NCBI GenBank assembly: GCA_963971575.1
Contig: OZ020622.1
Location: 17,424,879-17,488,878, forward strand
From: Liopterus haemorrhoidalis
Lineage: Eukaryota > Arthropoda > Insecta > Coleoptera > Dytiscidae
DNA: 64,000 nt
Direction: 5' to 3'
This document shows positions 33,965 through 43,347 of the stretch, piece after piece (the first letter of the stretch is position 1; each line of letters opens with the position of its first letter). Made by a program: the position numbers and the translations under genes. Under the pieces are notes generated by a model. The model ran no database searches. It was not told the origin of the DNA and was given only the letters and a program-made list of their open reading frames with translations.

Positions 33965-34245
33965 GGAAAAATTAGTATCGGGCTGGATACGGCCCGCGGG
34001 CCATATGCTGGACATCAATGGTATAGCTGTTTCTGATTATACCTAGGAAATCCAAAAAAGCCGCTCAATGCATGTCGTTTAAAGTTTAAAAATTAGTATC
34101 GGGCTGGACACGGCCCGCGGGCCATATGCTGGACATCAATGGTATAGCTGTTTCTGATTATACCTAGGAAATCCTAAAAAGCCGCTCAATGCATGTCGTT
34201 TAAAGTTTAAAATTTTAGTATCGGGCTGGAGACGGCCCGCGGGTC
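33965..34245. repeat. Tandem 121-bp repeat carrying a hAT-like end
   Basis: AGTATCGGGCTGGA starts at 33974, 34095 and 34217, giving two full units and the start of a third. Each unit holds ACGGCCCGCGGGCCATATG and CTGGACATCAATGG. The complement (CATTGATGTCCAGCATATGG) resembles the end of hAT elements with GGCCCGCGGGCC subterminal blocks. Confidence 0.75.
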
Positions 34246-35617
34246 ATTATACGTTGCGTAACATCAATTCAAAACCTGCCCCTGACACAACAACCTTCCC
34301 TCGAGTCACCGTATGTACTGCAATGCTCTGCTCTAGTGTCTTGTAAGCTATCTGTTTCGTCGTATACGTCGCCCCCTACTACTAACTTCGTTACCGCCCA
34401 CACCCCGCAAAACCCATTCACACCTAGCAACTTAGCGTTACGATGACACACAGAAATTAGGGCTTTTATATATATAATTAAACCAAGGTATAAAAAAGAG
34501 AGCAAAGCGGCGAAATTAAATAAATTAATTCCTGTTAACACGCGCATAGTGGAGCGTACTGCAGCGAGGTTATATCGTTGTTATAGTCGAGCAAGGCGAC
34601 GCGTTCAAACAATTTTGATTTCTCTGCTATCATCGTTGCTGAAATAGTTGTTTAAAATGGATATTGAGGCATTTACAAGTAGTTCTCATTTATAAGAGGT
34701 ATTTATTGTAGGTTCCGATTGAAATTTGTCCATTTTTTATCAATTTATGTTGAATTTTTTCCAAAATATAATCAAACGTTGAAATACTCATGCGAAAATA
34801 ATAATGAAACTTTTCTGGATGTTCGCGGAGTTGCATATAGAAATGATGAAATTCACCATGTATATGTCTACTTTTATTTATTCTGTGAACATTGCACCTT
34901 CTAGTGTGTTTATTTTTATTTTTTAGTAAATACCAAATTTTCAGGGAAGAGTTTTATGTTAGCAAGAAATCCATTATAATTTTGTGAACTTTCTGCTCGA
35001 TTTTAAACGCGTCACTATGTGTAGACACTCTTTTATAAGCGCGACATTCTTTCACTGTTTTACTCTCCGCTTTCATCGCTGCTTTGCTCTATGCTTCACT
35101 ATGTGCTTAGCCTAAAGCCCGGTTTATAATAGATATGTTATGGAACATAAGCATAAAAATTACACTGTTTTCTTTGTTCTGTTTATTACAAACAGATGTT
35201 TTGAAGAACCAAACCATTGTTCTATTACGTATGCGCTATGCTATGGAGTTATTATAAACCAGGCTTAAGTGAGCTGTTGTTTTCCGAGAACGTCGCTCGG
35301 ACTGGTGGGGAGTGACCGACCACACACCTCAAGCCCCGCTAGAACCAAGGAACTTAGCGTTACCAACACACAGAAATTAGGGCTTTTATTTATATAAATA
35401 TCTTTTACCACTGTATGTCACCACTGAAACAGTTCATCCATTATAACTTCATATCTGTCAAATGATATTTAAAACTTGATTTGGGCACAACTACAATAAA
35501 TTTGTTTTGAGTAACGTACCTAACTTATATCTAGTTTTAAAGTTATATCTAGTTGTAAGAAAAACTGGATATAAAATTGTTTAGAGCTTATAAAATCAAT
35601 TTTTAAAATTCACTTAC
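34246..35617. other. Downstream part of Notch locus, short duplicated motif
   Basis: Probably Notch intron sequence, as it follows exon B on the minus strand. A motif containing ACACACAGAAATTAGGGC occurs at 34448 and 35370, both after a CTTAGCGTTAC word. The stretch has higher GC than its surroundings at 34270-34440 and 35270-35360 but no EGF-like or other coding pattern. Confidence 0.5.
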
Positions 35618-35813
35618 TTGTAAGATCCATGTGTGTTGTGACAAGTTCCGTGTTTACAAGGGTTAGAGTTGCACTCAACGATATCGTCCTTGCAATGTGT
35701 TCCAGTGAAACCTGGGGCACATCTACACTCATAACTATCTGAACGACTAACGCACTGAGCGCCGTTCATACACGGCAACGACGCGCAATGATCTTGAAGC
35801 TCGCAGTGTTTAC
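35618..35813 (-). CDS. N: Notch exon B: EGF3 end, EGF4, EGF5 first half
   Basis: Notch is the single-pass receptor for Delta and Serrate; its extracellular EGF repeats are calcium-binding and glycosylated. On the minus strand TTTCTTTTTCAG precedes GTAAACAC (acceptor at 35814-35815), and TTACAA is followed by GTAAGTG (donor at 35616-35617). The 196-bp exon completes a glycine codon begun in exon A and reads KHC, EGF4 (DHCASLPCMNGAQC, YECRCAPGFTGTHC) and the start of EGF5 (VECNSNPCKHGTCHNTHGSY), ending in phase 2. EGF4 and EGF5 carry C-x-S-x-P-C O-glucose sites; EGF4 also the C-x2-G-F-T-G-x2-C O-GlcNAc pattern. EGF5 has only four residues between its second and third cysteine, so the canonical O-fucose site is absent. 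Confidence 0.93.
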
Positions 35814-35954
35814 CTGAAAAAGAAATAAAAATAAAATATAAAAAAAAATCTTTACTAATACAAAATAATATTTTTTTCAAAGGTTTGTTACTGTGAATTT
35901 TATTTTAATACTTCAATTTTTATCGAAGCTTTCATAAAAAATAAATAATTATGT

Positions 35955-36760
35955 ACGGTACTGAGGTGTGGGGGTGAGCACAACATGAACGGCTGGAAAT
36001 GGTGCAAGCTAAATATATTAAATGGATGCTCGGAATACACCAACATATATAGTAATTGAGGAAACAAAATAGATAAAATACAAATAGAAGCAGTTAAAAG
36101 GGCAATAAAGTATGAAGAAAATATAACTATACACCCAGAGAAACTTTATGAATGCTGAAGGGAAATGGAAAAACGGAATCAACAAGGAAAGCCACTATCA
36201 AGATGAGAAAAGGAAAGGAAGGAAATGTACGAATATTGTGGCTACTCAACAACAACGGTAAGACTAAAAAGAATGAATGGAGAAGAATTGGGGCACAAAG
36301 TAACAGAGCGAATGACCGACATACAACAAACGGAGCAAGATACAAAAATAAGAGAGTCAAGGTATAATAACAAATATGAAAAGACCTGGACGGTGAGAAA
36401 ACCACAGTATTTGACAGAAAAAGGCAGTAGAGAGAAAAAAAAAGTGATAGCGAGATTTAGATGTGGAAATAAGGAGAAGGACAATAATTTTTGGATGAAA
36501 GAGGAAGAAAGAACATGTAGAATGTATAGGGAAGGTAAGGAGACAATGGAACATTTGTTGGAAGAATGTGAAGAAATACGACACAGAACGGAAACGAGAA
36601 AGGAAATTTTGGATGAAACAGGAAAGGGGTATGAATGGATGAAAGAAGTGAAAAACAGAAGGGAGGAAATTAAGGAAAGGAGTCAACGAAGATATTAACT
36701 AGAGGAGAAGGAGAGTAGATTTTAAGCCGAAAGGCGAAAATTACAATTATTATTAAGTAT
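35955..36760 (+). pseudogene. LINE ORF2 C-terminal copy, antisense in Notch intron
   Basis: Plus-strand reading, with early frame breaks: MYGTEVWG, ERLEMVQAKYIKWMLGIHQH, then KIDKIQIEAVKRAIKYEENI, and an open frame from 36225 containing MYEYCGYSTTTVRLKRMN, IRESRYNNKYEKTW and KKVIARFRCGNKEKDNNFW. The cysteine-histidine region follows: ERTCRMYREGKETMEHLLEE then C. It ends near NRREEIKERSQRRY at 36697 and an AT-rich tail. This is the region after the reverse transcriptase in a non-LTR element; CRMC has become CRMY. The copy is 5'-truncated and has an adjoining diverged relative. Confidence 0.85.
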
Positions 36761-36804
36761 AAGTTAATTGTTGTAAGATAAAATGTAGTACATAATATTT
36801 AATA

Positions 36805-37475
36805 ATACAAATATCTATCTCACCCAGAGAAACAGTTACTAAATGAATGTTGGAAGGAAATAAAGAAAAAAAAATGAACAGGGTAAAAAAAGGTATCAAC
36901 TTGGCAGGCAAAGAGGAAAAAAATGTACGAATATGAGGGTTTCTCAACTGAAGCAGTAAGGAGGGACAGTTCAAATGGACAAGAAATAAAAGAAATGATA
37001 GAAAGAACGAAAGACATACAACCCCAAGAACTTGATATTAAAATACAGGACTCAAGATACAATAGCAAATTTAAAAAAACTTGGACATCGCAACGGCCGC
37101 AATACGTGAAGAAGATTGTTAATGGGGGAAAAAAGAGTAAGATTCAAGGTGATTTCACGCTTGAGGTGTGATAACGAAGAGAGAGAAAATGCATTTTGGA
37201 TGAAAGAGGAAGAAAAAAATGTACAGGATGTGTAGAGAAGCAAAAGAGGCAATTGAGTATATGCTGGAAGAATGCGGAGAAATATGAAGTAGGGAAGGAA
37301 CAAGAGAGAAGGTTTTGAACGAAAGTGGAGAAGGATATGCATGGATGAATGATGTAATAACAAGAAGGAAGGAGATTAAAGACATTGAAAACAAGGAAAG
37401 AAAAAAATATCTAAATTAATCTACGGAATCAAAATAAGAAACTGATAAACAGATTTTAAGCAACAGGCAGAAATT
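36805..37475 (+). pseudogene. Second, diverged LINE C-terminal copy
   Basis: This copy starts about 45 bp after the previous one ends, in the same orientation. It reads KQLLNECWKEIKKKNEQGK, MYEYEGFSTEAVRRDSSNGQ, IQDSRYNSKFKKTWTSQRPQ, a frame break, RFKVISRLRCDNEERENAFW-like sequence (RLRCDNEERENAFW) and CRMCREAKEAIEYMLEEC. Divergence from the first copy is clear along its whole length, so it is a separate older insertion or subfamily and not a recent tandem duplication. Stops occur near 37170 and later. Confidence 0.82.
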
Positions 37476-38020
37476 AAATTATAGGATTAAAAGTTTTGTG
37501 AATCTAAATAATTAAAATGTAATATATTTAAAATAAAAATTAAATAGCATTGATTGATTTCATATTGGCTTAATTGTAATTTTGCATTGAGTCTTTTCAA
37601 AAAAGTACACAGAACTCAGTACAGGATTGTTATGATCCTTCCACAGTAACGCCCCGGAGCCTTAAACCAAGATATTGATAAGTTATCATTTGTAATAAAA
37701 TTGATTGGTTGAAAACAGAATCCCATAAAATGTTGTGATACCCAAAAAATTACGATAATTTTAATGTTTCTCAGCAGGTAAGGCAATTAGGTGACGCATT
37801 ATTATAAAAAAACAGAGTGCTAAAAGTTAACATTATCTTAAGATTAACAAAAATACTTATGGACTTTTAACTGACCGTAAAAAATAAAGATAGTATTGAT
37901 CATATAAAATAATAGGACTAATTTATAACAAAAGTAAGACACAAATGTATTAAGAATTACATTAATTACTAGAAATTGTGTTAAAATTAATCTCAGCGAA
38001 AACTTTAATATTTAAAACAA
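37476..38020. other. Intronic spacer, nothing recognised
   Basis: AT-rich Notch intron sequence without a feature. Confidence 0.5.
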
Positions 38021-38533
38021 GCATTAAAACAAAATGCAAAAAAAAAACTAAAAATATTTCAGGTTCTAACATCAGTGGTGGGATACGAATAATAGAAATG
38101 TAATCTATAGTTGACAAATAAATAATAAAGTAATTCGGCTAAAAGGATTTTTATGAAACTTCATATTTAAGCTCTTGACATCAATGGCACGAGTTGATCA
38201 ACTTTGGGTAAAAATCGGTGGACTAGAAATGGGAGTTTACTCGACTCAATTTTTAAATTTTTGCGAATATTTAACAACAGAAAAAGATTTCGAAAAACGT
38301 TATTTAACAAAAGTTGCTATAAAAGCAATAACTAACAACTTTTATTAGAGGCATTTTTTGATAAAACGAAAAAAAAAATTGAAAAATTATCTTAATAAGT
38401 ATCTATTTTTTCATACTTATATGTAACGTTTCCATGATAATGATAAATAATATCTCTGTTGCAAAATATTGGGCCAAGTTATTTCTACTCTGCTGCTAGA
38501 ATGTATTTTATACAAGTACTTTGTGATGGCGGT
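38021..38533 (+). repeat. Left arm of intronic inverted-repeat pair
   Basis: The arm runs from GCATTAAAACAAAATGCAAA through ATCAGTGGTGGGATACGAAT and GGCACGAGTTGATCAACTTT to the CTGCTGCTAGAATGTATTTT block and TTTGTGATGGCGG. It matches the reverse complement of 40308-40763 along its length, with one internal difference of roughly 60-100 bp. The arms are separated by about 1.77 kb. Confidence 0.85.
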
Positions 38534-38976
38534 CGGTCCTGTGGTGGCCACAGCTGATTTTTTCTCAATATTTTTATTATGTAAGGATATAAATTGTTTA
38601 TAAGGTTGAATACAGAAAAAAAAATACGCTATCGAATGACTTTAAAACATAAGTATAATTTAAAAATAGATATTTTTGTGCCCTACTTCGTAACCACTGA
38701 TTTAAAAAAATATTGTTAAAAAATATTTAATATATACATATCTCCCATTTGGTCTCCTACCACTTTGTTGTTTAATATTTTTTTGTATTTCTAATAGTAA
38801 AGAAAATAATAGCAGTCAACCGTTTCGTTGTTCACCTTGCATACCGAATCAAAATCAAAATCAAAATCAAAATCAAAAAGACAAAAAAAAAACATGCCAA
38901 ATCAAACAGAAGACAAAAATCGTGCCCCTGTAAAACGCAGCGCCCAGGGCACGTACCATGCTTGCCATACATTATA
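38534..38976. other. Intronic spacer with AAAATC run
   Basis: Five tandem copies of CAAAAT near 38849-38878; otherwise nothing recognised. Confidence 0.5.
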
Positions 38977-39370
38977 GTCTATCTCAGAAAGATCGATAGT
39001 AATAAAATTTATTATATGTAAAAAGTTATTGTATTATCACACAGAAGCGGCAAAACAAAAGCGACAAAATATGAATAGTTCGAAACGAAATATTGTTAAA
39101 AAACAATCGAGTGTGCCGCACATCTTATATGGGAATACGAACTAGCGTTAAACACAATAGATCATAAAAATTTTACCCTAAAATTTGAAGAAAAATATGG
39201 TCACAGGCGTGAGTTTAATGATATGATAAATATGGTCACAGGCGAGCGTTTAATAAAATGATAAAGAATATAGAAATACACAAAACCAATTTAAACGTGT
39301 TTAAAATGTGCACGCCACTGGTAACTTCCTGACAAAAAGATTTATTACTATCGCTCTTTCTGAGATAGAC
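38977..39370. mobile_element. MITE with TCTATCTCAGAAAGA ends, copy 2
   Basis: The inverted ends GTCTATCTCAGAAAG are flanked by TA (38975-38976 and 39371-39372). It is the same family as 30806-31192 but in reverse: CACGCCACTGGTAAC lies near its right end here and the complement near the left end there. It sits between the arms of the intronic inverted repeat. Confidence 0.88.
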
Positions 39371-40307
39371 TATAGATGCGCCCCTTCTGGGATCATTAAT
39401 ATGGAAATTAAAAAAAAAATGTTCTGAGAAAAATAAATTGTCTATCCGAAACGATCTTTCGCTAAAAGCAATAAAAGCTTTAAATCAAAACTTTCCCATA
39501 AATTAATAAAAAAATCTGTTATGTCCACCATTAAACTCAAGCCTAATTATGAAAATATAAATATATTTTTGACACTTAAATAAAATTGGTTTAAAATTCG
39601 TGACATAAATTGTAATTTAGTGAATCATTAATAGTTACCATACTGTTAGTTTGAAAGTGTTTAGTTGAGGAGACGTTGAGTCGAGAATCCCATACCTAAA
39701 TATCAGGTATCTCAAAGCACATTAACGTTGCATGAATATTTATTAGCTGCCTCCTTACACAATCAAAACTCGGAGAAGTTATAAAAATTAATGTTATTCG
39801 TAAACTCCACAGAATATCTCACAGATAAATATTTCATTTATATTATTCGAAATTCTTTAGATATGATAAAGGTTCTAAAAAAAATATATTTATTGGACAT
39901 CCAAAACTTATTTATTTAATTACGTAATAAAAATTAGTTTTGATGTTTACAAAATTTTGTTTAAAAAAAAATTGGGTAGTAATTGGACAGTCAAACGACG
40001 TCAATGTCGTTTTGACACAGTGAAGTTTTGACAGTGTCGTTTTGACACAGGATCATTTGTAATAAAACAAGGGTTAGCAATGAATTTCATCAATTCCGAT
40101 AAATTTCATTCATTTTTTTTCATAAATTTTCAGATCCCGATATCACTCAAAGAAGCTCTAAGCAACAACGCAGATCATCTCCCAAATCTACTAAATGATC
40201 TAAAATCAATTAATTAAAAAATATTGTAATATTCTGTGAAAATATGAATATGTACCAGGGGCCAATAGCCAAGTCGCTCACGCCCCTTAAAATTCAAATA
40301 AAAACCG
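39371..40307. other. Intronic spacer, nothing recognised
   Basis: No feature except a repeated TGTCGTTTTGACACAG word near 40004 and 40034. Confidence 0.5.
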
Positions 40308-40763
40308 CCATCACAAAGTAAATACTTGTATAAAGTACATTCTAGCAGCAGAATAGTTATTATTGTAAAAGACAATAACGTATTATATTACGTTGACAAT
40401 TTCATAATGTGTATTTATAATTAAAAATGTCGCAAATAAAAGTTGTTAGCTATTGCTTTTATAATAACTTTAGTTAAATAAATTTTTTCGAAATATTTCT
40501 CTGTTGTGAAATATTCGCAGAAATCTTAAAACCGACACGAGTAAACTCCCATTTCTAGTTAACGGATTTTTACCAAAAGTTGATCAACTCGTGCCATTGA
40601 TGTCAAAAGCTTAAATATGAAGTTTCATAAAAATCCTTTTAGCCGAATTAAAGTAACTATTATTTATTTGTCAACTATAGATTACATTTCTATTATTCGT
40701 ATCCCACCACTGATGTTAGAACCTGAAATATTTAAGTTTTTTTTTTTGCATTTTGTTTTAATG
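40308..40763 (-). repeat. Right arm of intronic inverted-repeat pair
   Basis: Reverse complement counterpart of 38021-38533, from CCGCCATCACAAAGTAAATA to TTTTGTTTTAATGC. GTAAACTCCCATTTCTAGTT and TTGATCAACTCGTGCCATTG lie in register with the other arm. Confidence 0.85.
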
Positions 40764-40794
40764 CAATTTAATTTAATAATTTAATTTAAGCTTA

Positions 40795-41010
40795 AATATG
40801 AAGTTTCATAAAAATCCTTTTGGCCGAATTTGCTCTGCACGTGTACACAGACCGACGGACAGACAGACAGACAGAGAGACATCATGCTATAAATAGTCAT
40901 AACGTTACGTAGGGACCTCAATTCGTGGAGATCCATCTAAAATGTCAATGTCTCGAAATGTCAAAATCGGTATGATCACAATACCTCCCTTATATATGTT
41001 GGCGGTAGGT
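40795..41010 (-). repeat. Repeat B end, reverse
   Basis: AAATATGAAGTTTCATAAAA leads to CCGAATTTGCTCTGCACGTG, a CAGACAGA run and ATACCTCCCTTATATATG, the reverse of 7020-7250. It directly follows the right arm of the inverted pair and repeats that arm's ATGAAGTTTCATAAAAATCC word. Confidence 0.8.
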
Positions 41011-41323
41011 AAAAAGTTAGTTAGTTAGTTAATTTTTTTTTGGCACACAGCAACAAAGGCTACGGTCGGTAAAAAAAAAAATGTTTAGCTAAAAGTTGTT
41101 TTTTTTTTCAAAAGCTGTTCTTGCTATCCTGTACTTTTGGTTGGTACCGGAAATTTTCAGTGCTACCATTCTATTCTTTGGATAATCTCTGGTCATCATA
41201 ATTCTTTTCCCAACTGTCACACACATCGCGTTTTCGGGAAAAAATCGTATTCCTCTATTTTGATACATCATGTATATGTGTCTAACATTATTCGAAAATT
41301 CTCAAAATATATTATGAACTTAC

Positions 41324-41598
41324 CGGTATATCCAGCGGCGCAAGTACATTGGTACTTATCCAAACTTTTGAGTGTACAAGTACCACCGTTGAGGCATGGT
41401 TTGGTGTCACATGAGTTGGCTATGGGTATTTCGCAAAGGCTCGCACTAAACCCTAGAGGGCAGTGACAAGTGAACGAGGGCGATGATCCAGGAGCCACTC
41501 GCACCTGACAACTACCGCCGTTTTGGCATCTGGGGCCCGGGCCCGTAAAACATGGATTTGGGTGCTGACAGTATTCTCCAACATACATCGCCGTACAA
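41324..41598 (-). CDS. N: Notch exon A: EGF1 end, EGF2, EGF3 most
   Basis: The minus-strand acceptor TTTTTGTTTCAG (AG at 41599-41600) and donor CCG|GTAAGT (GT at 41322-41323) bound a 275-bp exon. It starts with the last base of a codon (phase 2), reads CTAMYVGEYC (end of EGF1), EGF2 as NPCFTGPGPRCQNGGSC and FTCHCPLGFSASLC, then EGF3 as NSCDTKPCLNGGTC and YQCTCAAGYTG, and ends in phase 1. Order and spacing match repeats 1-3 of fly Notch (HYVGDYC, CQNGGTC, CPLGF-SLCEI, CLNGGTC). EGF2 and EGF3 keep C-x4-S/T-C O-fucose sites. It joins exon B exactly to restore GYTGKHC. An ATG in the exon is internal and not a start. Confidence 0.95.
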
Positions 41599-42344
41599 CT
41601 GAAACAAAAAAGAAAATATTAGCTAAATAATTTAAGAGCTAGCAACTTGCTATTCAAACACGGCCAATAGGTCTATTCGTAGAGTAATTTCCAACGGATT
41701 ATTATTTTAACACACTCCTACGAACTATGCGCTTGCATCTGAAGATAATAAATCGTTGAAAATGACAACAAACAAAGGTAATAACTTTTTTATTTCCAAA
41801 ATACAGAATTTTTTAGTCTCAAAACATTTAGGAATTCAGTATTATGTACTGATTTGATACATTTTAATGACCTTTCGATAAAAATAGTGCAAAAAGTATG
41901 TGAAATAATTTAAATTTTTATTAGGTTATGTTTTAAAACTGAATACATCTCACGAATAAAATGTTATTATAATCTTGCACAGTTCTTCATAAATCAAAAG
42001 TGGACGTAACAATACTTTCTCGCATCTCCAACCAGGGATGTCCAAAAGTATCATTAATTCAATATCATACCTCGTTATGGATGGTACAATTTTTTATAGA
42101 TAGTAAAAACAAATAATAAGTAGTTCAAGCAGCCAAGAAAGCGATAAGTGATTCTGATTACACTGATCTAATTTAAAACCAAAAATAAATTAATAACTAA
42201 AGCATAAATGAATAACTAAATGGCAAAACAACAACAAAAAACTGATAAAAATTGAGTAATAAATCAAGGACAAAAACGACGATATACAAAACTAAAAGGT
42301 TTGAAATAAAACCACGGCTACAGAAATGGAATACCAGAGATGTT
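41599..42344. other. Upstream Notch intron, nothing recognised
   Basis: This follows the acceptor of exon A. No signal-peptide or EGF1 exon is visible here or further right in the window. Confidence 0.5.
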
Positions 42345-42700
42345 GTAGGGTCACAAGAATGGATAGGGTCAATAGATCAATAAAAAGATGAATGAATGTA
42401 GAAAAGAACATTTTAACATACAAAAGAAAAGGGGCTCATCCGGTACGGCCATGCTAGGAGAGCAAATGAAAGAAGATGGATAAATAGAGTGACAGACTGG
42501 AGCCCAATAGGACGAAGAAATAGAGATAGAAAAGAAGATCGGGTGAAGTAGATGAGGCCTTGGACAAGAGATGCCTGAATGATAGAGAATAGGAAAATAA
42601 AATTAACTGGAGGATCTAGAAGAGAGAGGGAAAACGGTGTTAGTTGTAGAAAACCCTGATAATAAAGGAATTGCTGAGAGCATGGTTGTAGCAGCAAACA
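42345..42700 (+). pseudogene. LINE ORF2 C-terminal fragment
   Basis: The plus strand reads KGLIRYGHARRANERRWINR, VTDWSPIGRRNRDRK, then MIENRKIKLTGGSRRER. 'YGHV-R----R-PK---W-P-GRR-RGRP' is a hallmark of the region after the reverse transcriptase in many insect LINEs. Several stops and substitutions show decay. It is 5'-truncated, and runs antisense to Notch. It differs from the RFRCGNEE family at 36 kb and 48 kb. Confidence 0.65.
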
Positions 42701-43014
42701 TAGTGTAATTGCTACATATTGTTCAGGAACCAGGATACTAAAAAGAACCACAGACAAAGATTAAATTTTCTAAAGATGGACTTACTAGTAAGAAGCTGTA
42801 GAATAACTCTCCTAGACCACATTATAAATGTAGAGATCTGTACCAAAATGAAAACAAAAGTATTGTACAAAGAATATAAGAAAATAAACAGCTATGTTAG
42901 TACGGACATACTAAAAAAATTGATGTGAAGTGTGATTTTTCACACATTTCAGGGTTTTGTAGGTATTTAATAATTATAAAAAGCCAACATAATACTGGAT
43001 CTAGGAATAATGGT

Positions 43015-43311
43015 CTATAGTGCGTTCAAAGGTGAGTTTGCAGTACAGGGCATATGGAGTAGTTCTTTTTCATACTCTCTAATGGGTTTACACAATGACA
43101 CTATCCTTTTCTTGCTTGTCGACGTTGCCAGCTCTAAAACGCGCTGATTTAGGAAGACGCAGTATTCTACAAATGACCATTTGTTTTTGTTGAGTGTTAT
43201 TTTGAGTTTTATAAGAGTTGATTCTTGTAAATCATACGAGTTTTTCATATTATTATAATTGACACATTTGACACTTTTACAACATTTGGCAACACCGCTC
43301 CCATTTGCCAT
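43015..43311 (-). CDS. Open frame spanning the MITE, function unknown
   Basis: The 98-codon minus-strand frame begins MANGSGVAKCCKSVKCVN and continues YDLQESTLIKLKITLNKN, SFVEYCVFLNQRVLELATS, RIVSLCKPIREYEKELLHM, ending PLNAL with its stop formed by the terminal inverted repeat (CTATAG). Cysteine pairs at the N-terminus (CC-x4-C) and an amphipathic middle give a protein-like look, but I recognise no family. Because the whole frame fits within a 330-bp MITE, it could be a captured gene fragment, a relic of a transposase, or chance. Expression is unknown. Confidence 0.25.
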   Translation of the reverse strand: MANGSGVAKCCKSVKCVNYNNMKNSYDLQESTLIKLKITLNKNKWSFVEYCVFLNQRVLELATSTSKKRIVSLCKPIREYEKELLHMPCTANSPLNAL

Positions 43312-43347
43312 AAGAGCTATACTGCAAACTCACCTTCGAACGCACTA
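43018..43347. mobile_element. MITE with TAGTGCGTTC ends
   Basis: The left end TAGTGCGTTCAAAGGTGAGT and the right-end complement TAGTGCGTTCGAAGGTGAGT continue with TTGCAGTA; about 30 bp pair with two mismatches. TA flanks both ends (43016-43017 and 43348-43349). It is inserted in repeat R. One minus-strand frame is open over almost its full length. Confidence 0.85.

Larger units (their letters stand above)
35814..41323 (-). other. N: Notch intron between exons B and A
   Basis: The intron is 5510 bp, phase 1, with GTAAGT donor and a T-rich acceptor tract ending CAG. It contains two antisense LINE C-terminal copies, a large inverted-repeat pair, a Tc/mariner-type MITE and repeat B, described separately. 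No further exon was seen inside. Confidence 0.85.

Noticed and set aside
34269..34547. EGF-like exon downstream of exon B
   Set aside because: Cysteine spacing does not fit an EGF repeat and there are no splice sites in place.
36127..37394. Minus-strand frames rich in F, S and L opposite the LINE copies
   Set aside because: Shadows of A/G-rich LINE coding sequence on the other strand.
42413..42757. 114-codon minus frame with hydrophobic stretches
   Set aside because: Complement of the plus-strand LINE tail.
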